Assembly (NCBI RefSeq): GCF_014203605.1
Contig: NZ_JACHJJ010000018.1
Location: 62,001 to 126,000, forward strand
Length of the DNA stretch: 64,000 nucleotides
From: Thiemannella venezuelensis
GTDB lineage: Bacteria > Actinomycetota > Actinomycetes > Streptosporangiales > Streptosporangiaceae
Reading direction: 5' to 3'
Positions 24,515 through 32,487 of the stretch are shown piece by piece. Position numbers and translations under genes: made by a program. The notes beneath the pieces were generated by a model that was given only the letters and a program-made list of their open reading frames with translations, made no database searches and was not told the origin of the DNA. Numbering within the stretch: position 1 is the first letter of the stretch; every line of letters begins with the position of its first letter.

Positions 24515-25219
24515 TCAGCCGGCCGGGATGTTCTTCAGGGCCTCGCGGCGGCTCAGGCCGCTGATCCCCTTGTGGGCGACGTAGCGCACGACCTCTCGGG
24601 GGTTGGTCCTGGCGTACTCGCGCAGGGCCCAGCCGATCGCCTTGCGGGCGAAGAAGTCGGTGTCGGACAGGCTGGGCTCGATGCAGGCGTAGAGCAGGCC
24701 GGTGTCGGTGGCGGCCTTGAACTTGTTCTGGCAGATGATCGAGGTGCGGCGCTTCCAGAGGTCGTCGCTGTGCGCCCACTCGAGCATCAGGGGGCGCATG
24801 GTGTCGGGGAACGCCTTCAGCAGGGGCCCGACCCGCTGGACGGCCACCTCGTCCACGAGGTCCCACCAGGCGCCGGAGACGACCATCTCCTCGTAGATCG
24901 GGAGGGTGTAGAGCGTCTGGCCCCAGTGGCGCGGAGATCCGGTGAGGGCGATCGCCGCGTAGCGCTCCTCGCGGTACTCCGCCTCGCGCCAGAGGGCGAG
25001 CACGGCCCTGCGCCACTCGGGCGCACTCTCGATCGGGTGCTCGGCGAAGACCTTCCGCAGCGCCGCGCGGCGCGGGACGGCCTGCACGCCCAGGAACGGC
25101 ATGGCCGACTTCATGTAGGCCTGCATGGCCGGAGCCTTGGCGGGGTCGGCGGCCTCGGCGAGCGCCAGCCGTACGGCCTTCTGCAGCGTCTCCGGGCTCA
25201 CACGCCACTCCTCTTCCAC
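24515..25219 (-). CDS. DNA alkylation repair protein, AlkD-like HEAT-repeat glycosylase
   Basis: The 234-residue all-helical protein matches PF08713: FLGVQAVPRRAALRKVF, YREERYAAIALTG, WWDLVDEVAVQRVGPLL, LWKRRTSIICQ and FFARKAIGWALREYARTNPREV. AlkD proteins excise N3- and N7-alkylpurines without base flipping. The conserved Trp-Asp pair (WWDLVDEVA) and RKAIGWALRE face the DNA in the family. It appears monocistronic and sits between the iron operon and the KstR2-like regulator, all on the minus strand. Confidence 0.88.
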   Translation of the reverse strand: MEEEWRVSPETLQKAVRLALAEAADPAKAPAMQAYMKSAMPFLGVQAVPRRAALRKVFAEHPIESAPEWRRAVLALWREAEYREERYAAIALTGSPRHWGQTLYTLPIYEEMVVSGAWWDLVDEVAVQRVGPLLKAFPDTMRPLMLEWAHSDDLWKRRTSIICQNKFKAATDTGLLYACIEPSLSDTDFFARKAIGWALREYARTNPREVVRYVAHKGISGLSRREALKNIPAG

Positions 25220-25303
25220 CGCGCGGACGGCCGCTGCTCGCCGGCCGCCGCGCTCGCCGTTCGGGGGGTCGGCCGCGGCCTCCCGGCCGGGAGGCCGCGG
25301 CGG

Positions 25304-25993
25304 TCAGGCCTGCTGGCTCGTCCGCTCTCCGGTGGCCAGGCCGTCGAACAGGACGGTGACGTAGTGGTCGGCGAGGCCGGCGGTGTTGAGGCGGCCGCCG
25401 GGGCGGAACCAGCGGACGGCGACCCAGATGGTGTCGCGGATCATGCGGTAGGTGAGCTTGGGGTCCACGTCGGCGCGGAACTGCCCGGCGGCCTGGCCGC
25501 GCTTGATCTGCTCGACCCACATGCGCTCGACCTCGTCCTCGGCCCTGACGAGGTAGTCGAACCGGTCGCCGGGCAGGGAGCGCAGGTAGTTCCAGTCGTT
25601 CTGCATGACGGTGATCGCCGCGCGGTGCGGCTCCAGGGTGCTGAAGCCGATCCGCACCATCTCTGAGAGAATCGCGCGGGGGTCCCCGTCCCGCTCCAGG
25701 GCGGCCCGGTAGCGGCCGACGAGGTCGTCGAGGAAGGTGGTGAGCACCTCGTCGACGATCGTCTCCTTGGAGTCGAAGTGGTGGTAGAGGCTCCCGGAGA
25801 GGATGCCCGCCTCCGCCGCGATCTCGCGGACGGTGGTCGCCTGGAAGCCCTTGCGGGCGAAGATCTCGGCGGCGAGCTTGACGAGGTGGTCACGGCGCTC
25901 CGAGGCGGAGCCGGGCGCGGTCGCACGCTTCGCCGCGCCCTGGCGCTTGACCGGGGTGGTGGCGGCGCCGCCGGAGTTCTTTCGCGTGTTCAC
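25304..25993 (-). CDS. kstR2: TetR-family repressor closely resembling KstR2
   Basis: The 229-residue protein has an N-terminal helix-turn-helix (ATTVREIAAEAGILSGSLYHHF) and a C-terminal ligand domain with TYRMIRDTIWVAVRWFRPGG. From memory, both segments agree closely with M. tuberculosis KstR2 (Rv3557c), which represses genes for degradation of the last two steroid rings and is released by HIP-CoA. Mycobacterial KstR2 is shorter; here about 30 basic residues precede the fold. A KstR2-like operator lies 18 bp before GTG 25993, so it should be autoregulated, and six similar sites occur elsewhere in the window. No alignment was run; another TetR of the same clade cannot be excluded. Confidence 0.78.
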   Translation of the reverse strand: MNTRKNSGGAATTPVKRQGAAKRATAPGSASERRDHLVKLAAEIFARKGFQATTVREIAAEAGILSGSLYHHFDSKETIVDEVLTTFLDDLVGRYRAALERDGDPRAILSEMVRIGFSTLEPHRAAITVMQNDWNYLRSLPGDRFDYLVRAEDEVERMWVEQIKRGQAAGQFRADVDPKLTYRMIRDTIWVAVRWFRPGGRLNTAGLADHYVTVLFDGLATGERTSQQA

Positions 25994-26010
25994 CCCCCCA
26001 TTATGAGCCC

Positions 26011-26026
26011 TTGCGCAATCGCTTGT
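26011..26026. promoter_or_regulatory. KstR2-like operator in front of the repressor gene
   Basis: Read on the minus strand the site is ACAAGCGATTGCGCAA, 10 of 16 matches to the 63.6-kb 16-mer, with one mismatch in the CAAGnnCTTG core. The position 18 bp from the repressor GTG suggests autorepression. It is the weakest of the seven sites. Confidence 0.55.
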
Positions 26027-26036
26027 TCACGTGAAC
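26025..26036. promoter_or_regulatory. Perfect 12-bp palindrome in the repressor/PhoD intergenic region
   Basis: GTTCACGTGAAC is a perfect palindrome abutting the KstR2-like site. It could be a second regulator site or two inverted PHO-box-like GTTCAC units serving the divergent PhoD gene 145 bp away; neither is established. Confidence 0.35.
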
Positions 26037-26180
26037 GCGCCGACCCGTTCCTCCCGCCGCTTCCGGTCGGGCGCCTGTTCCCCCGGCTCCAGCCCCTGCG
26101 GTGGGCGGAACGATGGGGCATTACCGAAATACTCTGAGAAATCACCGGCATGACGGCATGCCGTACGACACGATCGTGCT

Positions 26181-27584
26181 ATGGCGAACCTCGGCTACCC
26201 CTTCACGCTGGGCGTCGCGTCGGGGGAGCCGCTTCCCGACGGGGTGGTGATCTGGACCAGGCTCGCCCCCGAGCCGCTCGGCCGGGACCCCGCCAGGCCG
26301 GGCGGGATGCCGGACCGGATCGTGCCGGTCGGCTGGCAGGTCGCCGAGGACGAGGGGTTCCGCCGGATCGTGCGGCAGGGCACCGCCCGGGCCGACCGGC
26401 GCTGGGCGCACAGCGTGCATGTCAGGGTCGACGGGCTGAACCCGGGCAGCGACTACTTCTACCGCTTCTCGGTCGGCGCGCCGTTCGCGGCCACGACCAG
26501 CCCGGCCGGCCGGACCAGGACCGCCCCGGCCGCCGGCGCCGTGACGCCGGTGCGGTTCGCCTTCGTCTCCTGCCAGCGCTACGAGCACGGGCACTTCACC
26601 GCGCTGCGGCACCTGGCGGACGAGCGGCCGGACGCGGTCCTCCAGCTCGGCGACTACGTCTACGAGTACGGCAGGCCCGCCGCCCCCGGTCCGGGGCGCT
26701 ACGTCCGCCGGCTGGAGGCGCCCGAGGAGGAGTGCCGGACCCTGCAGCAGTACCGCAACCGGTACGCCCGCTACCGGACCGACCCGGACCTCCAGGCCGC
26801 GCACCGGGCCGCGCCCTGGATCGCCACCTGGGACGACCACGAGGTCCGCGACAACTACCGGGGCGCGCTGCCCGGCGACGGCTCCGACCCGGCCGCGTTC
26901 AGGCGCCGGCGGGCCGCCGCCTACCAGGCCTACTACGAGCACCTGCCGCTGCGGGTGCGGCCCTCGGCGTCCGGGCTGCAGATGCACCGGTGGAGGCCGT
27001 ACGGCCGGGCCGCGGACTTCCTGGTCCTGGACGTCCGCCAGCACCGGACCGCGGCCAGCATGCTCGGCGGCGCGCAGGAGGAGTGGCTGCTGGCCCGCCT
27101 GGCCGGGTCGGCGGCGCGGTGGAAGGTGCTGGTGCAGCCGCTGTTCTTCTCCCGGAGGTTCGTCCCGGGCCCGCCGCCCAACCTGCGGGCGGACGCCTGG
27201 GACGGCTACCCGGAGTTCCGGCGGCGCGTCACGGGCGCGGGCGTCCGGGGCCTGGTCGTGGTCTCCGGGGACGTGCACAACGCCTGGGCGGGGGAGCTGC
27301 GCGCCGACTTCGCCGACCCCGCGTCGCCTCCGGCGGGGGTGGAGTTCGTCGGCTCCTCGGTGACCAGCATGCCTCCGGCCACCGACTCCGCCGCGGTCCT
27401 CGCGGCCAATCCGCATCTGAGGTTCTTCGACGGCCGCCGGGGCTACGTGGTCTGCACGGCGGGGGTGGACGGCTTCCACGCCGCCTACCGCGCCGTCGAC
27501 TTCGTCGACCGGCCGGGTTCGCCGGTGCGGACGGCGGCGGGTTTCGCCGTCCGCGACGACCGTCTCGTCCCCGACGCCGTCTGA
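26181..27584 (+). CDS. PhoD-family alkaline phosphatase
   Basis: The 467-residue protein has PhoD/metallophosphatase motifs: FTLGVASGEPLPDGVVIWTRL, FVSCQRYEHG, QLGDYVYEYG, WDDHEVRDNY and VVSGDVHNAW, supplying the metal-binding Cys/Asp/Asn/His ligands. The family hydrolyses phosphodiesters and monoesters, usually outside the cell after Tat export. No Tat signal is present at ATG 26181, so this member is cytoplasmic or the start is misjudged; there is no longer in-frame extension with a twin Arg. It is divergent from the KstR2-like repressor. Confidence 0.88.
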   Translation: MANLGYPFTLGVASGEPLPDGVVIWTRLAPEPLGRDPARPGGMPDRIVPVGWQVAEDEGFRRIVRQGTARADRRWAHSVHVRVDGLNPGSDYFYRFSVGAPFAATTSPAGRTRTAPAAGAVTPVRFAFVSCQRYEHGHFTALRHLADERPDAVLQLGDYVYEYGRPAAPGPGRYVRRLEAPEEECRTLQQYRNRYARYRTDPDLQAAHRAAPWIATWDDHEVRDNYRGALPGDGSDPAAFRRRRAAAYQAYYEHLPLRVRPSASGLQMHRWRPYGRAADFLVLDVRQHRTAASMLGGAQEEWLLARLAGSAARWKVLVQPLFFSRRFVPGPPPNLRADAWDGYPEFRRRVTGAGVRGLVVVSGDVHNAWAGELRADFADPASPPAGVEFVGSSVTSMPPATDSAAVLAANPHLRFFDGRRGYVVCTAGVDGFHAAYRAVDFVDRPGSPVRTAAGFAVRDDRLVPDAV

Positions 27585-27667
27585 GTCCCCGCTCCCGCTC
27601 CACCCGCCTCCGCCGTCACTCAAGCGTGGCAACGCGATGGAAGACCCATGGTCAGCCCTATAGCAAT

Positions 27668-27682
27668 TAGGAAACTTTCCTA
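27668..27682. promoter_or_regulatory. Perfect 15-bp palindrome upstream of the GH3 gene
   Basis: TAGGAAACTTTCCTA is an odd-centred perfect palindrome in a local AT-rich patch, about 112 bp before the GH3 ATG. ROK-type sugar repressors in actinobacteria recognise GGAAA-rich inverted repeats of this kind; the regulator here is unknown. Confidence 0.5.
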
Positions 27683-27702
27683 TTAGATTTGCGCGCAAGC
27701 CC

Positions 27703-27720
27703 CTGAGAGCGCTTTCTCGG
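27703..27720. promoter_or_regulatory. LacI-type operator candidate upstream of GH3
   Basis: CTGAGAGCGCTTTCTCGG centres on AGCGCT with near-symmetric GAG/TTC flanks, similar to LacI-family sites such as TGGGAGCGCTCCCA. It is 74 bp before the start codon. Confidence 0.4.
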
Positions 27721-27793
27721 GGGTCTTGAGACCACGGGCCGTCCGTACGCGTCCGGCAGGCCATGCCGCCGGTCCGCCTGGCGAGGAGGATGC

Positions 27794-29302
27794 ATGAAGC
27801 GCAGCCCTGAGCTGCTCCGGCTGGCCGACTCGGTCGTTCTTCCGGGATTCGTGGGGAAGACTCCGCCGGACTGGCTCCGCGGGCGGCTGGCGGACGGGCT
27901 GGCCGGCGTGGTCCTCTTCTCCCGGAACATCGCCTCGCCGTCCCAGGTGGCCGAGCTGACGGCGGCGCTCCGCGCGGAGAACCCCGCGGTCCTGGTGGGC
28001 ATCGACGAGGAGTCCGGAGAGGTCACCCGCCTGGAGGCCGCCACCGGGAGCACCCGGCCCGGCAGCTACGCGCTCGGTGTCGTGGACGACGCCGGGCTCA
28101 CCGAGGAGATCGCCAGGGATCTCGGCCGCGACCTCGCCAGGGCGGGCGTCACCCTCGACTTCGCCCCCTCGGCCGACGTGAACTCCAACCCCGACAACCC
28201 GGTCATCGGCCTGCGCTCCTTCGGCGCGGACCCCGGGCTCGTCGCCCGGCACACCGCGGCCTGGATCAGGGGCCTGCAGTCCGCCGGCGTGGCCGCCTGC
28301 GCCAAGCACTTCCCCGGCCACGGCGACACCGCGGTGGACTCCCACCACGGGCTTCCGCTGGTCGCCGCCACCGCCGGTGAGCTCCACGAGGTGGCGCTGC
28401 GTCCCTTCCGGGCGGCGGTCGATGCGGGTGTGCGCATGGTCATGACCGGTCACCTGCTCGTCCCCGCCCACGACGCGGAGCTGCCCGCCACGCTCAGCGG
28501 CCGGATCCTGTACGACCTGCTCCGGGTGGAGATGGGCTTCGAGGGCGTCATCGTCACCGACGGCATCGAGATGGCGGCCGTCTCCGGCCCGTACGGCATC
28601 GGCGGGGCCTCCGCCCTGGCCGTCGCCGGCGGCGCCGACGCCGTCTGCGTGGGCGGCGAGAACGCCGACGAGCAGACCGCGCTCGCGGTCCGCGACGCCA
28701 TAGCGGACGCCGTGACCGAAGGGCGGCTCCCGGAGGAGCGGCTGGCCGACGCGGCCCGCAGGGTCGCCGGGCTCGCCGCCTGGAGCGCCTCGGCCGAGGC
28801 GCCCCCGGCGGTCCCGGGCCGCCCCGGCGACGTCCCGGTCGGCCTGGCCGCCGCCCGGCGCGCCCTGAGGGTCACCCGCCGCTCCGCCGCCGCGGTCCTC
28901 CCGCTGCCCGCCCCGCCGCACGTGGTCGAGCTCGCCCCGGAGATGAACCTCGCCATCGACAAGGGCACCCCCTGGGGGGTCGGCGAGCCGCTCGGCAAGC
29001 TCCTGCCCGGCACCACGGTGACCCGCCTGGAGGCCTCGACCGCCACCGGGAGCGCGATCGAGGCCGTCCTGGCCTCCGCCGCGGGCCGGCCCCTGGTCGC
29101 GGTGGTCCGCGACGCCCACCGGCACGCCTGGCAGGCGGACGCCCTCGGCCACCTGCTGGCCGCCCGCCCGGACGCCGTCGTGGTCGAGATGGGGCTGCCC
29201 GGCCGCTCCGACCTCGGCGCCGTCCACCTCGCCACGCACGGCTCCGCCCGGGTCTGCGGCCAGGCCGCGGCCGAGCTCCTCGCGGGAGAGCTCCAGGCCT
29301 GA
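27794..29302 (+). CDS. Glycoside hydrolase family 3, NagZ-like beta-N-acetylglucosaminidase
   Basis: ATG 27794 follows GAGGAGG. The 502-residue protein carries the NagZ signature KHFPGHGDTAVDSHHGLP near residue 172, where the Asp/His pair acts as acid/base, and the nucleophile Asp in VIVTDGIEMAAV. The C-terminal 170 residues form the extra alpha/beta domain of longer actinobacterial GH3 enzymes. There is no signal peptide, so it likely acts on imported GlcNAc-containing sugars or muropeptides. Two candidate sugar-repressor operators lie upstream. Activity could also be a beta-glycosidase or phosphorylase; exact specificity is open. Confidence 0.88.
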   Translation: MKRSPELLRLADSVVLPGFVGKTPPDWLRGRLADGLAGVVLFSRNIASPSQVAELTAALRAENPAVLVGIDEESGEVTRLEAATGSTRPGSYALGVVDDAGLTEEIARDLGRDLARAGVTLDFAPSADVNSNPDNPVIGLRSFGADPGLVARHTAAWIRGLQSAGVAACAKHFPGHGDTAVDSHHGLPLVAATAGELHEVALRPFRAAVDAGVRMVMTGHLLVPAHDAELPATLSGRILYDLLRVEMGFEGVIVTDGIEMAAVSGPYGIGGASALAVAGGADAVCVGGENADEQTALAVRDAIADAVTEGRLPEERLADAARRVAGLAAWSASAEAPPAVPGRPGDVPVGLAAARRALRVTRRSAAAVLPLPAPPHVVELAPEMNLAIDKGTPWGVGEPLGKLLPGTTVTRLEASTATGSAIEAVLASAAGRPLVAVVRDAHRHAWQADALGHLLAARPDAVVVEMGLPGRSDLGAVHLATHGSARVCGQAAAELLAGELQA

Positions 29303-29378
29303 CCCTCGCGCCGGGCGGCTCCACCGCCGGAACGGGCTGACATTACTTCGTAAAGGGCGTCCTCGCCCCTCTGTTTTA

Positions 29379-29394
29379 CCTAACGCTTGCTTGG
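29379..29394. promoter_or_regulatory. KstR2-like operator upstream of the SDR pair
   Basis: CCTAACGCTTGCTTGG matches the 63.6-kb 16-mer at 14 of 16 positions. It lies 42 bp before the first SDR ATG in an AT-richer stretch starting CATTACTTCG at 29341. Confidence 0.7.
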
Positions 29395-29436
29395 TATGGT
29401 GGCGTGCGGCGAACCGGCGAGGAGGGCGAGGGCGGC

Positions 29437-30228
29437 ATGCGGGTCTCCTACGACCACACCGGCTCGGTGGTGCTGGTGACCGGCGGCACCCGCGGGATCG
29501 GCGCCGGGATCGCCGGGGCGTTCCTGGACGCCGGGGCCGAGGTGGTCGTGTGCGCCCGCAAGGACCCGGGGGCCGCCGTCCCCGGGCGCCTCGTGACGGC
29601 CGACGTGCGGGACCCGGCGGACGTGGACCGGCTGGTCGGGGAGATCGAGGACCGGTACGGCCGGCTCGACGTCGTGGTCAACAACGCCGGCGGCTCGCCG
29701 TACGCTCCGGTGGCCGGGACCTCGGCCCGGCTGCACGCCAGGATCGTCGAGCTCAACCTCACCGCGCCGCTGCTGGTCGCCCAGCGGGCCTACCCGCTCC
29801 TCGCCGCGAGCGGCCCGGCGGCCGCGGCCGGGGCGGAGCCGGCGGGCGCCACCGGATCGGTCATCATGATCGGGAGTTCCAGCGGCACGCGGCCCTCGCC
29901 CGGCACCTCCGCCTACGGCGCGGCCAAGGCGGGCCTGCACCACCTCGCCGCCTGCCTGGCCGCGGAGTGGGCTCCGCGGGTCCGGGTCAACACGGTGGTC
30001 GTCGGCCTCGCCGAGACCGAGGCCGCGGCCGGCCACTACGGCGGGCCGGAGGGCGTCCGGCGGATGGGTGCGGCGATCCCGGCCGGGCGGATGGCCTCTC
30101 CTGCGGACGTGGCCGCCGCGTGCCTGTGGCTGGCCGCCCCCGGCTACGTCACCGGGGCCGAGATCCTCCTGCACGGCGGCGGCGAGATCCCGGCCTGGCG
30201 GGAGATCGCCTCTGGGCCCGGCGGGTGA
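29437..30228 (+). CDS. SDR family oxidoreductase of the KstR2-like regulon
   Basis: ATG 29437 is preferred over an ATG 33 bases earlier because GAGGAGGGCGAGGG lies just upstream. The 263-residue protein has TGGTRGIG, NNAGGSPY, a Ser-rich catalytic strand (IGSSSGTRPS) and YGAAKAG. Its C-terminus (GYVTGAEILLHGGGEIPAW) resembles SDRs encoded beside Rv3548c in mycobacterial KstR2 regulons (Rv3549c-like), recalled rather than aligned. It likely oxidises a hydroxyacyl-CoA in ring degradation. The stop codon lies in the first unit of a tandem repeat that separates it from the next SDR. Confidence 0.8.
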   Translation: MRVSYDHTGSVVLVTGGTRGIGAGIAGAFLDAGAEVVVCARKDPGAAVPGRLVTADVRDPADVDRLVGEIEDRYGRLDVVVNNAGGSPYAPVAGTSARLHARIVELNLTAPLLVAQRAYPLLAASGPAAAAGAEPAGATGSVIMIGSSSGTRPSPGTSAYGAAKAGLHHLAACLAAEWAPRVRVNTVVVGLAETEAAAGHYGGPEGVRRMGAAIPAGRMASPADVAAACLWLAAPGYVTGAEILLHGGGEIPAWREIASGPGG

Positions 30229-30318
30229 ACCCGCATCCGGACACAGCGGGTGAACCCGCATCCGGACACAGCGGGTGAACCCGCATCTGGCACAGCGGGT
30301 GCGCCCACCTCTGGACAG
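30221..30318 (+). repeat. Tandem hairpin-forming 25-bp repeats
   Basis: Units at 30221-30245 and 30246-30270 are identical, 30271-30294 differs by one substitution and one deletion, and 30295-30318 is a degenerate fourth. Each intact unit begins GCGGGTGAACCCGC, a 6-bp stem closed by GA. The first unit contains the SDR stop codon. Confidence 0.85.
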
Positions 30319-30369
30319 GGCGGTGAACTCCCGGAAAACTCTGGATGATCACGGCGAAAGGACCTTTGC

Positions 30370-31275
30370 GTGAGCGGGATCTGTGACGGGCGCGTGGTGA
30401 TCGTGACCGGGGCCGGGCGCGGCATCGGCAGGGAGCACGCCCTGGAGTTCGCCCGTCAGGGGGCGAAGGTCGTGGTCAACGACCTCGGCACCGGCCCGGA
30501 CGGGAGCGGGCGCTCCGGCGGGCCCGCGCTGGACGTGGTCGGGGAGATCCAGGCCCTGGGCGGTCAGGCGGTGGCCAACAGCGACGACATCGCGGACTGG
30601 GACGGCGCCGCGCGGCTGGTCAAGATGGCGCTGAGCGCCTTCGGCCGGCTGGACGTGCTGGTCAACAACGCCGGGTTCGTCCGGGACCGCATGCTGGTCT
30701 CGATGACCGAGCACGAGTGGGACGAGGTGATCCGCGTCCACCTCAAGGGCCACTTCCTGCCGTTGCGGCACGCCGCGGCGCACTGGCGGGAGCGGTCGAA
30801 GGCGGGCGCGCCGGTGGACGCGCGGGTGATCAACACCTCTTCGGGGGCCGGGCTGCTCGGCAGCGTCGGGCAGGGCAACTACGCCGCCGCCAAGGCGGGT
30901 ATCGCGGGGCTCACGCTGGTGGCCGCCGCCGAGCTGGGCCGGTACGGCGTGACCGTGAACGCCATCGCCCCGGCCGCCCGCACCCGGATGACCGAGGAGG
31001 TCTTCGCGCAGACGATGGCGCGGCCGGAGAGCGGCTTCGACGCGATGGACCCGGCCAACGTGGCGCCGCTGGTGGCGTGGCTGGGGTCGGCGGAGTCCGC
31101 GCACGTCACCGGGCGGGTGTTCGAGGTGGAGGGCGGGGTCATCTCGCTGGCCGAGGGCTGGCGGCACGGACCGCGCGCCGAGCGGGAGGCCCGCTGGCAG
31201 CCGGCCGAGATCGGCGGGGCGGTCGCCGAGCTGCTCGCCGGCGCGCCCGCTCCGGAGCCGGTCTACGGCGCGTGA
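30370..31275 (+). CDS. SDR family oxidoreductase, Rv3548c-like
   Basis: The 301-residue protein opens MSGICDGRVVIVTGAGRGIG and continues KVVVNDLGTG, NNAGFVRDRML, WDEVIRVHLKGHF and NYAAAKAGIAGLT. This pattern closely follows, from memory, the mycobacterial SDR Rv3548c, a KstR2-regulon member, and more broadly MFE-2-type hydroxyacyl-CoA dehydrogenases. GTG 30370 is the start. It is the second gene behind the operator at 29379, separated from the first SDR by the tandem hairpin array. It likely oxidises a beta-hydroxyacyl-CoA of the ring-degradation pathway. Confidence 0.85.
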   Translation: MSGICDGRVVIVTGAGRGIGREHALEFARQGAKVVVNDLGTGPDGSGRSGGPALDVVGEIQALGGQAVANSDDIADWDGAARLVKMALSAFGRLDVLVNNAGFVRDRMLVSMTEHEWDEVIRVHLKGHFLPLRHAAAHWRERSKAGAPVDARVINTSSGAGLLGSVGQGNYAAAKAGIAGLTLVAAAELGRYGVTVNAIAPAARTRMTEEVFAQTMARPESGFDAMDPANVAPLVAWLGSAESAHVTGRVFEVEGGVISLAEGWRHGPRAEREARWQPAEIGGAVAELLAGAPAPEPVYGA

Positions 31276-31355
31276 GCCCCGTGGTCCGGCCTTCCCGCGC
31301 ACGGGCTCTCACGTGGTCCGTGTCCCCGGTTCTGTTCCCGGGCAGTGCCTTCAGT

Positions 31356-31407
31356 CCGCGTCCCCGGGCCGCGTCCCCGGGCCGTGTTCCCGGGCCGCGT
31401 CTCCGGG
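31356..31407 (+). repeat. Four tandem 13-bp GC repeats
   Basis: The unit CCGCGTCCCCGGG occurs exactly at 31356 and 31369, then with changes at 31382 and 31395. Each copy holds a CCCGGG-like palindrome. The array lies between the SDR gene and the ATP-grasp gene; degenerate copies may extend 5' to about 31319. Confidence 0.8.
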
Positions 31408-31486
31408 CCGGGGCCCGGGACCTGCTGCGGGCCGTCTCGGATCGCGGAAACCTCCGGAGCGGATCATCGCCACTGATGTGTAATGT

Positions 31487-31517
31487 CCCCAATGTTGTTT
31501 AGATTCTGATATTGGGG
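31487..31517. promoter_or_regulatory. Inverted repeat just upstream of the ATP-grasp gene
   Basis: CCCCAAT (31487-31493) and ATTGGGG (31511-31517) are exact inverted arms separated by 17 AT-rich bases, ending 7 bp before ATG 31525. It may be an operator or part of a leader hairpin. Confidence 0.45.
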
Positions 31518-31524
31518 CGTCTTG

Positions 31525-32364
31525 ATGAGCATCTCCGCGGCGTACGTGACCTACGAGGACCCGGACGGGTTCGACGACGAGAAGGAGATCGCGCTCGCCG
31601 CCTGGGCCGAGGCGGGGATCTCCGGGCGGGTCGTGCGCTGGGACAACCCCGGCGTCGACTGGGCCGCCTTCGATGTGGTCGTGGTCCGCTCGGTCTGGGA
31701 CTACGTGGCCCGCCGGGAGGAGTTCCTCGCCTGGGCGCACCGGGTCGAGGCCGTGACCCGGCTGGCCAACCCCGCCGCCGTGCTGGAGCGCAACACCGAC
31801 AAGACCTACCTGCGGGACCTGGCCGCGCCCATCATCCCCACCTCCTGGGTCGAGCCGGGACAGGCCGCCGACCTGCCGGTCCTCACCGAGTACGTGGTCA
31901 AGCCCGCGATCTCGGCCGGGGCCCGCGACACGATCAGGACCACCGACCGGGCCGAGGCCGAGGCGCACGCGGCCCGGCTGGCGGCCGAGGGCCGTACCGC
32001 GATGGTCCAGCCGTATTTGGACATGGTCGAGACCGAGGGGGAGACCTCGCTGCTCTACTTCGGCGGCAGGCTCAGCCACGCCGTACGGCGCAACCCGATG
32101 CTGGCGGGGGGCGCCGCCGCGCCCGACGCCGACAACGCCCGCGCGGAGCTCCGCACCCCCGACCCCGACCAGGTCGCCCTCGCCGAGAAGGTCCTGGCCG
32201 AGTTCCCCGGGCTGCTCTACGCCCGCGTGGACCTGGTCCGGCTCCCCGACGGCAGCCCCGCCCTCATCGAGGTCGAGCTGACCGAGCCGTACCTGTTCCT
32301 GCGCTACGCCCCCGAGGCCGCCGCCAACCTGGCCCGCGCGCTCGCCGAGTCGGTCGCGTCATGA
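31525..32364 (+). CDS. ATP-grasp domain protein (RimK/GSH-synthase-like)
   Basis: ATG 31525 follows an in-frame TTG and starts MSISAAYVTYEDPDGFDDEKE. The 279-residue protein shows the ATP-grasp layout: a pre-ATP domain with VVVVRSVWDYVARREEF, YVVKPAISAGARDT as the Lys-bearing ATP strand, MVQPYLDMVETEGETSLLYFGG and ARVDLVRLPDGSPALIEVELTEPYLFL, where the Asp and Glu bind metal. Such enzymes ligate a carboxylate to an amine or thiol. The DxWDY segment is typical of the actinobacterial subgroup often called glutathione-synthetase-like. Substrates and pathway are unknown; no peptide partner gene is adjacent. Confidence 0.8.
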   Translation: MSISAAYVTYEDPDGFDDEKEIALAAWAEAGISGRVVRWDNPGVDWAAFDVVVVRSVWDYVARREEFLAWAHRVEAVTRLANPAAVLERNTDKTYLRDLAAPIIPTSWVEPGQAADLPVLTEYVVKPAISAGARDTIRTTDRAEAEAHAARLAAEGRTAMVQPYLDMVETEGETSLLYFGGRLSHAVRRNPMLAGGAAAPDADNARAELRTPDPDQVALAEKVLAEFPGLLYARVDLVRLPDGSPALIEVELTEPYLFLRYAPEAAANLARALAESVAS

Positions 32365-32487
32365 TCTGGCCGGTCACCACGGGCCGGTGCCGCCTGGACT
32401 CACACATTCCGCCCGGCGCGCAACCGGCTTGACCCGCGCGGCCCGCCGGGCTCCGATGGTCCCGGATGACCTTAGGGAAGGGTGGAG

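Noticed and set aside
30221-30318. CRISPR-like array
   Set aside because: The units are contiguous without spacers and there are no cas genes; they are simple tandem repeats.
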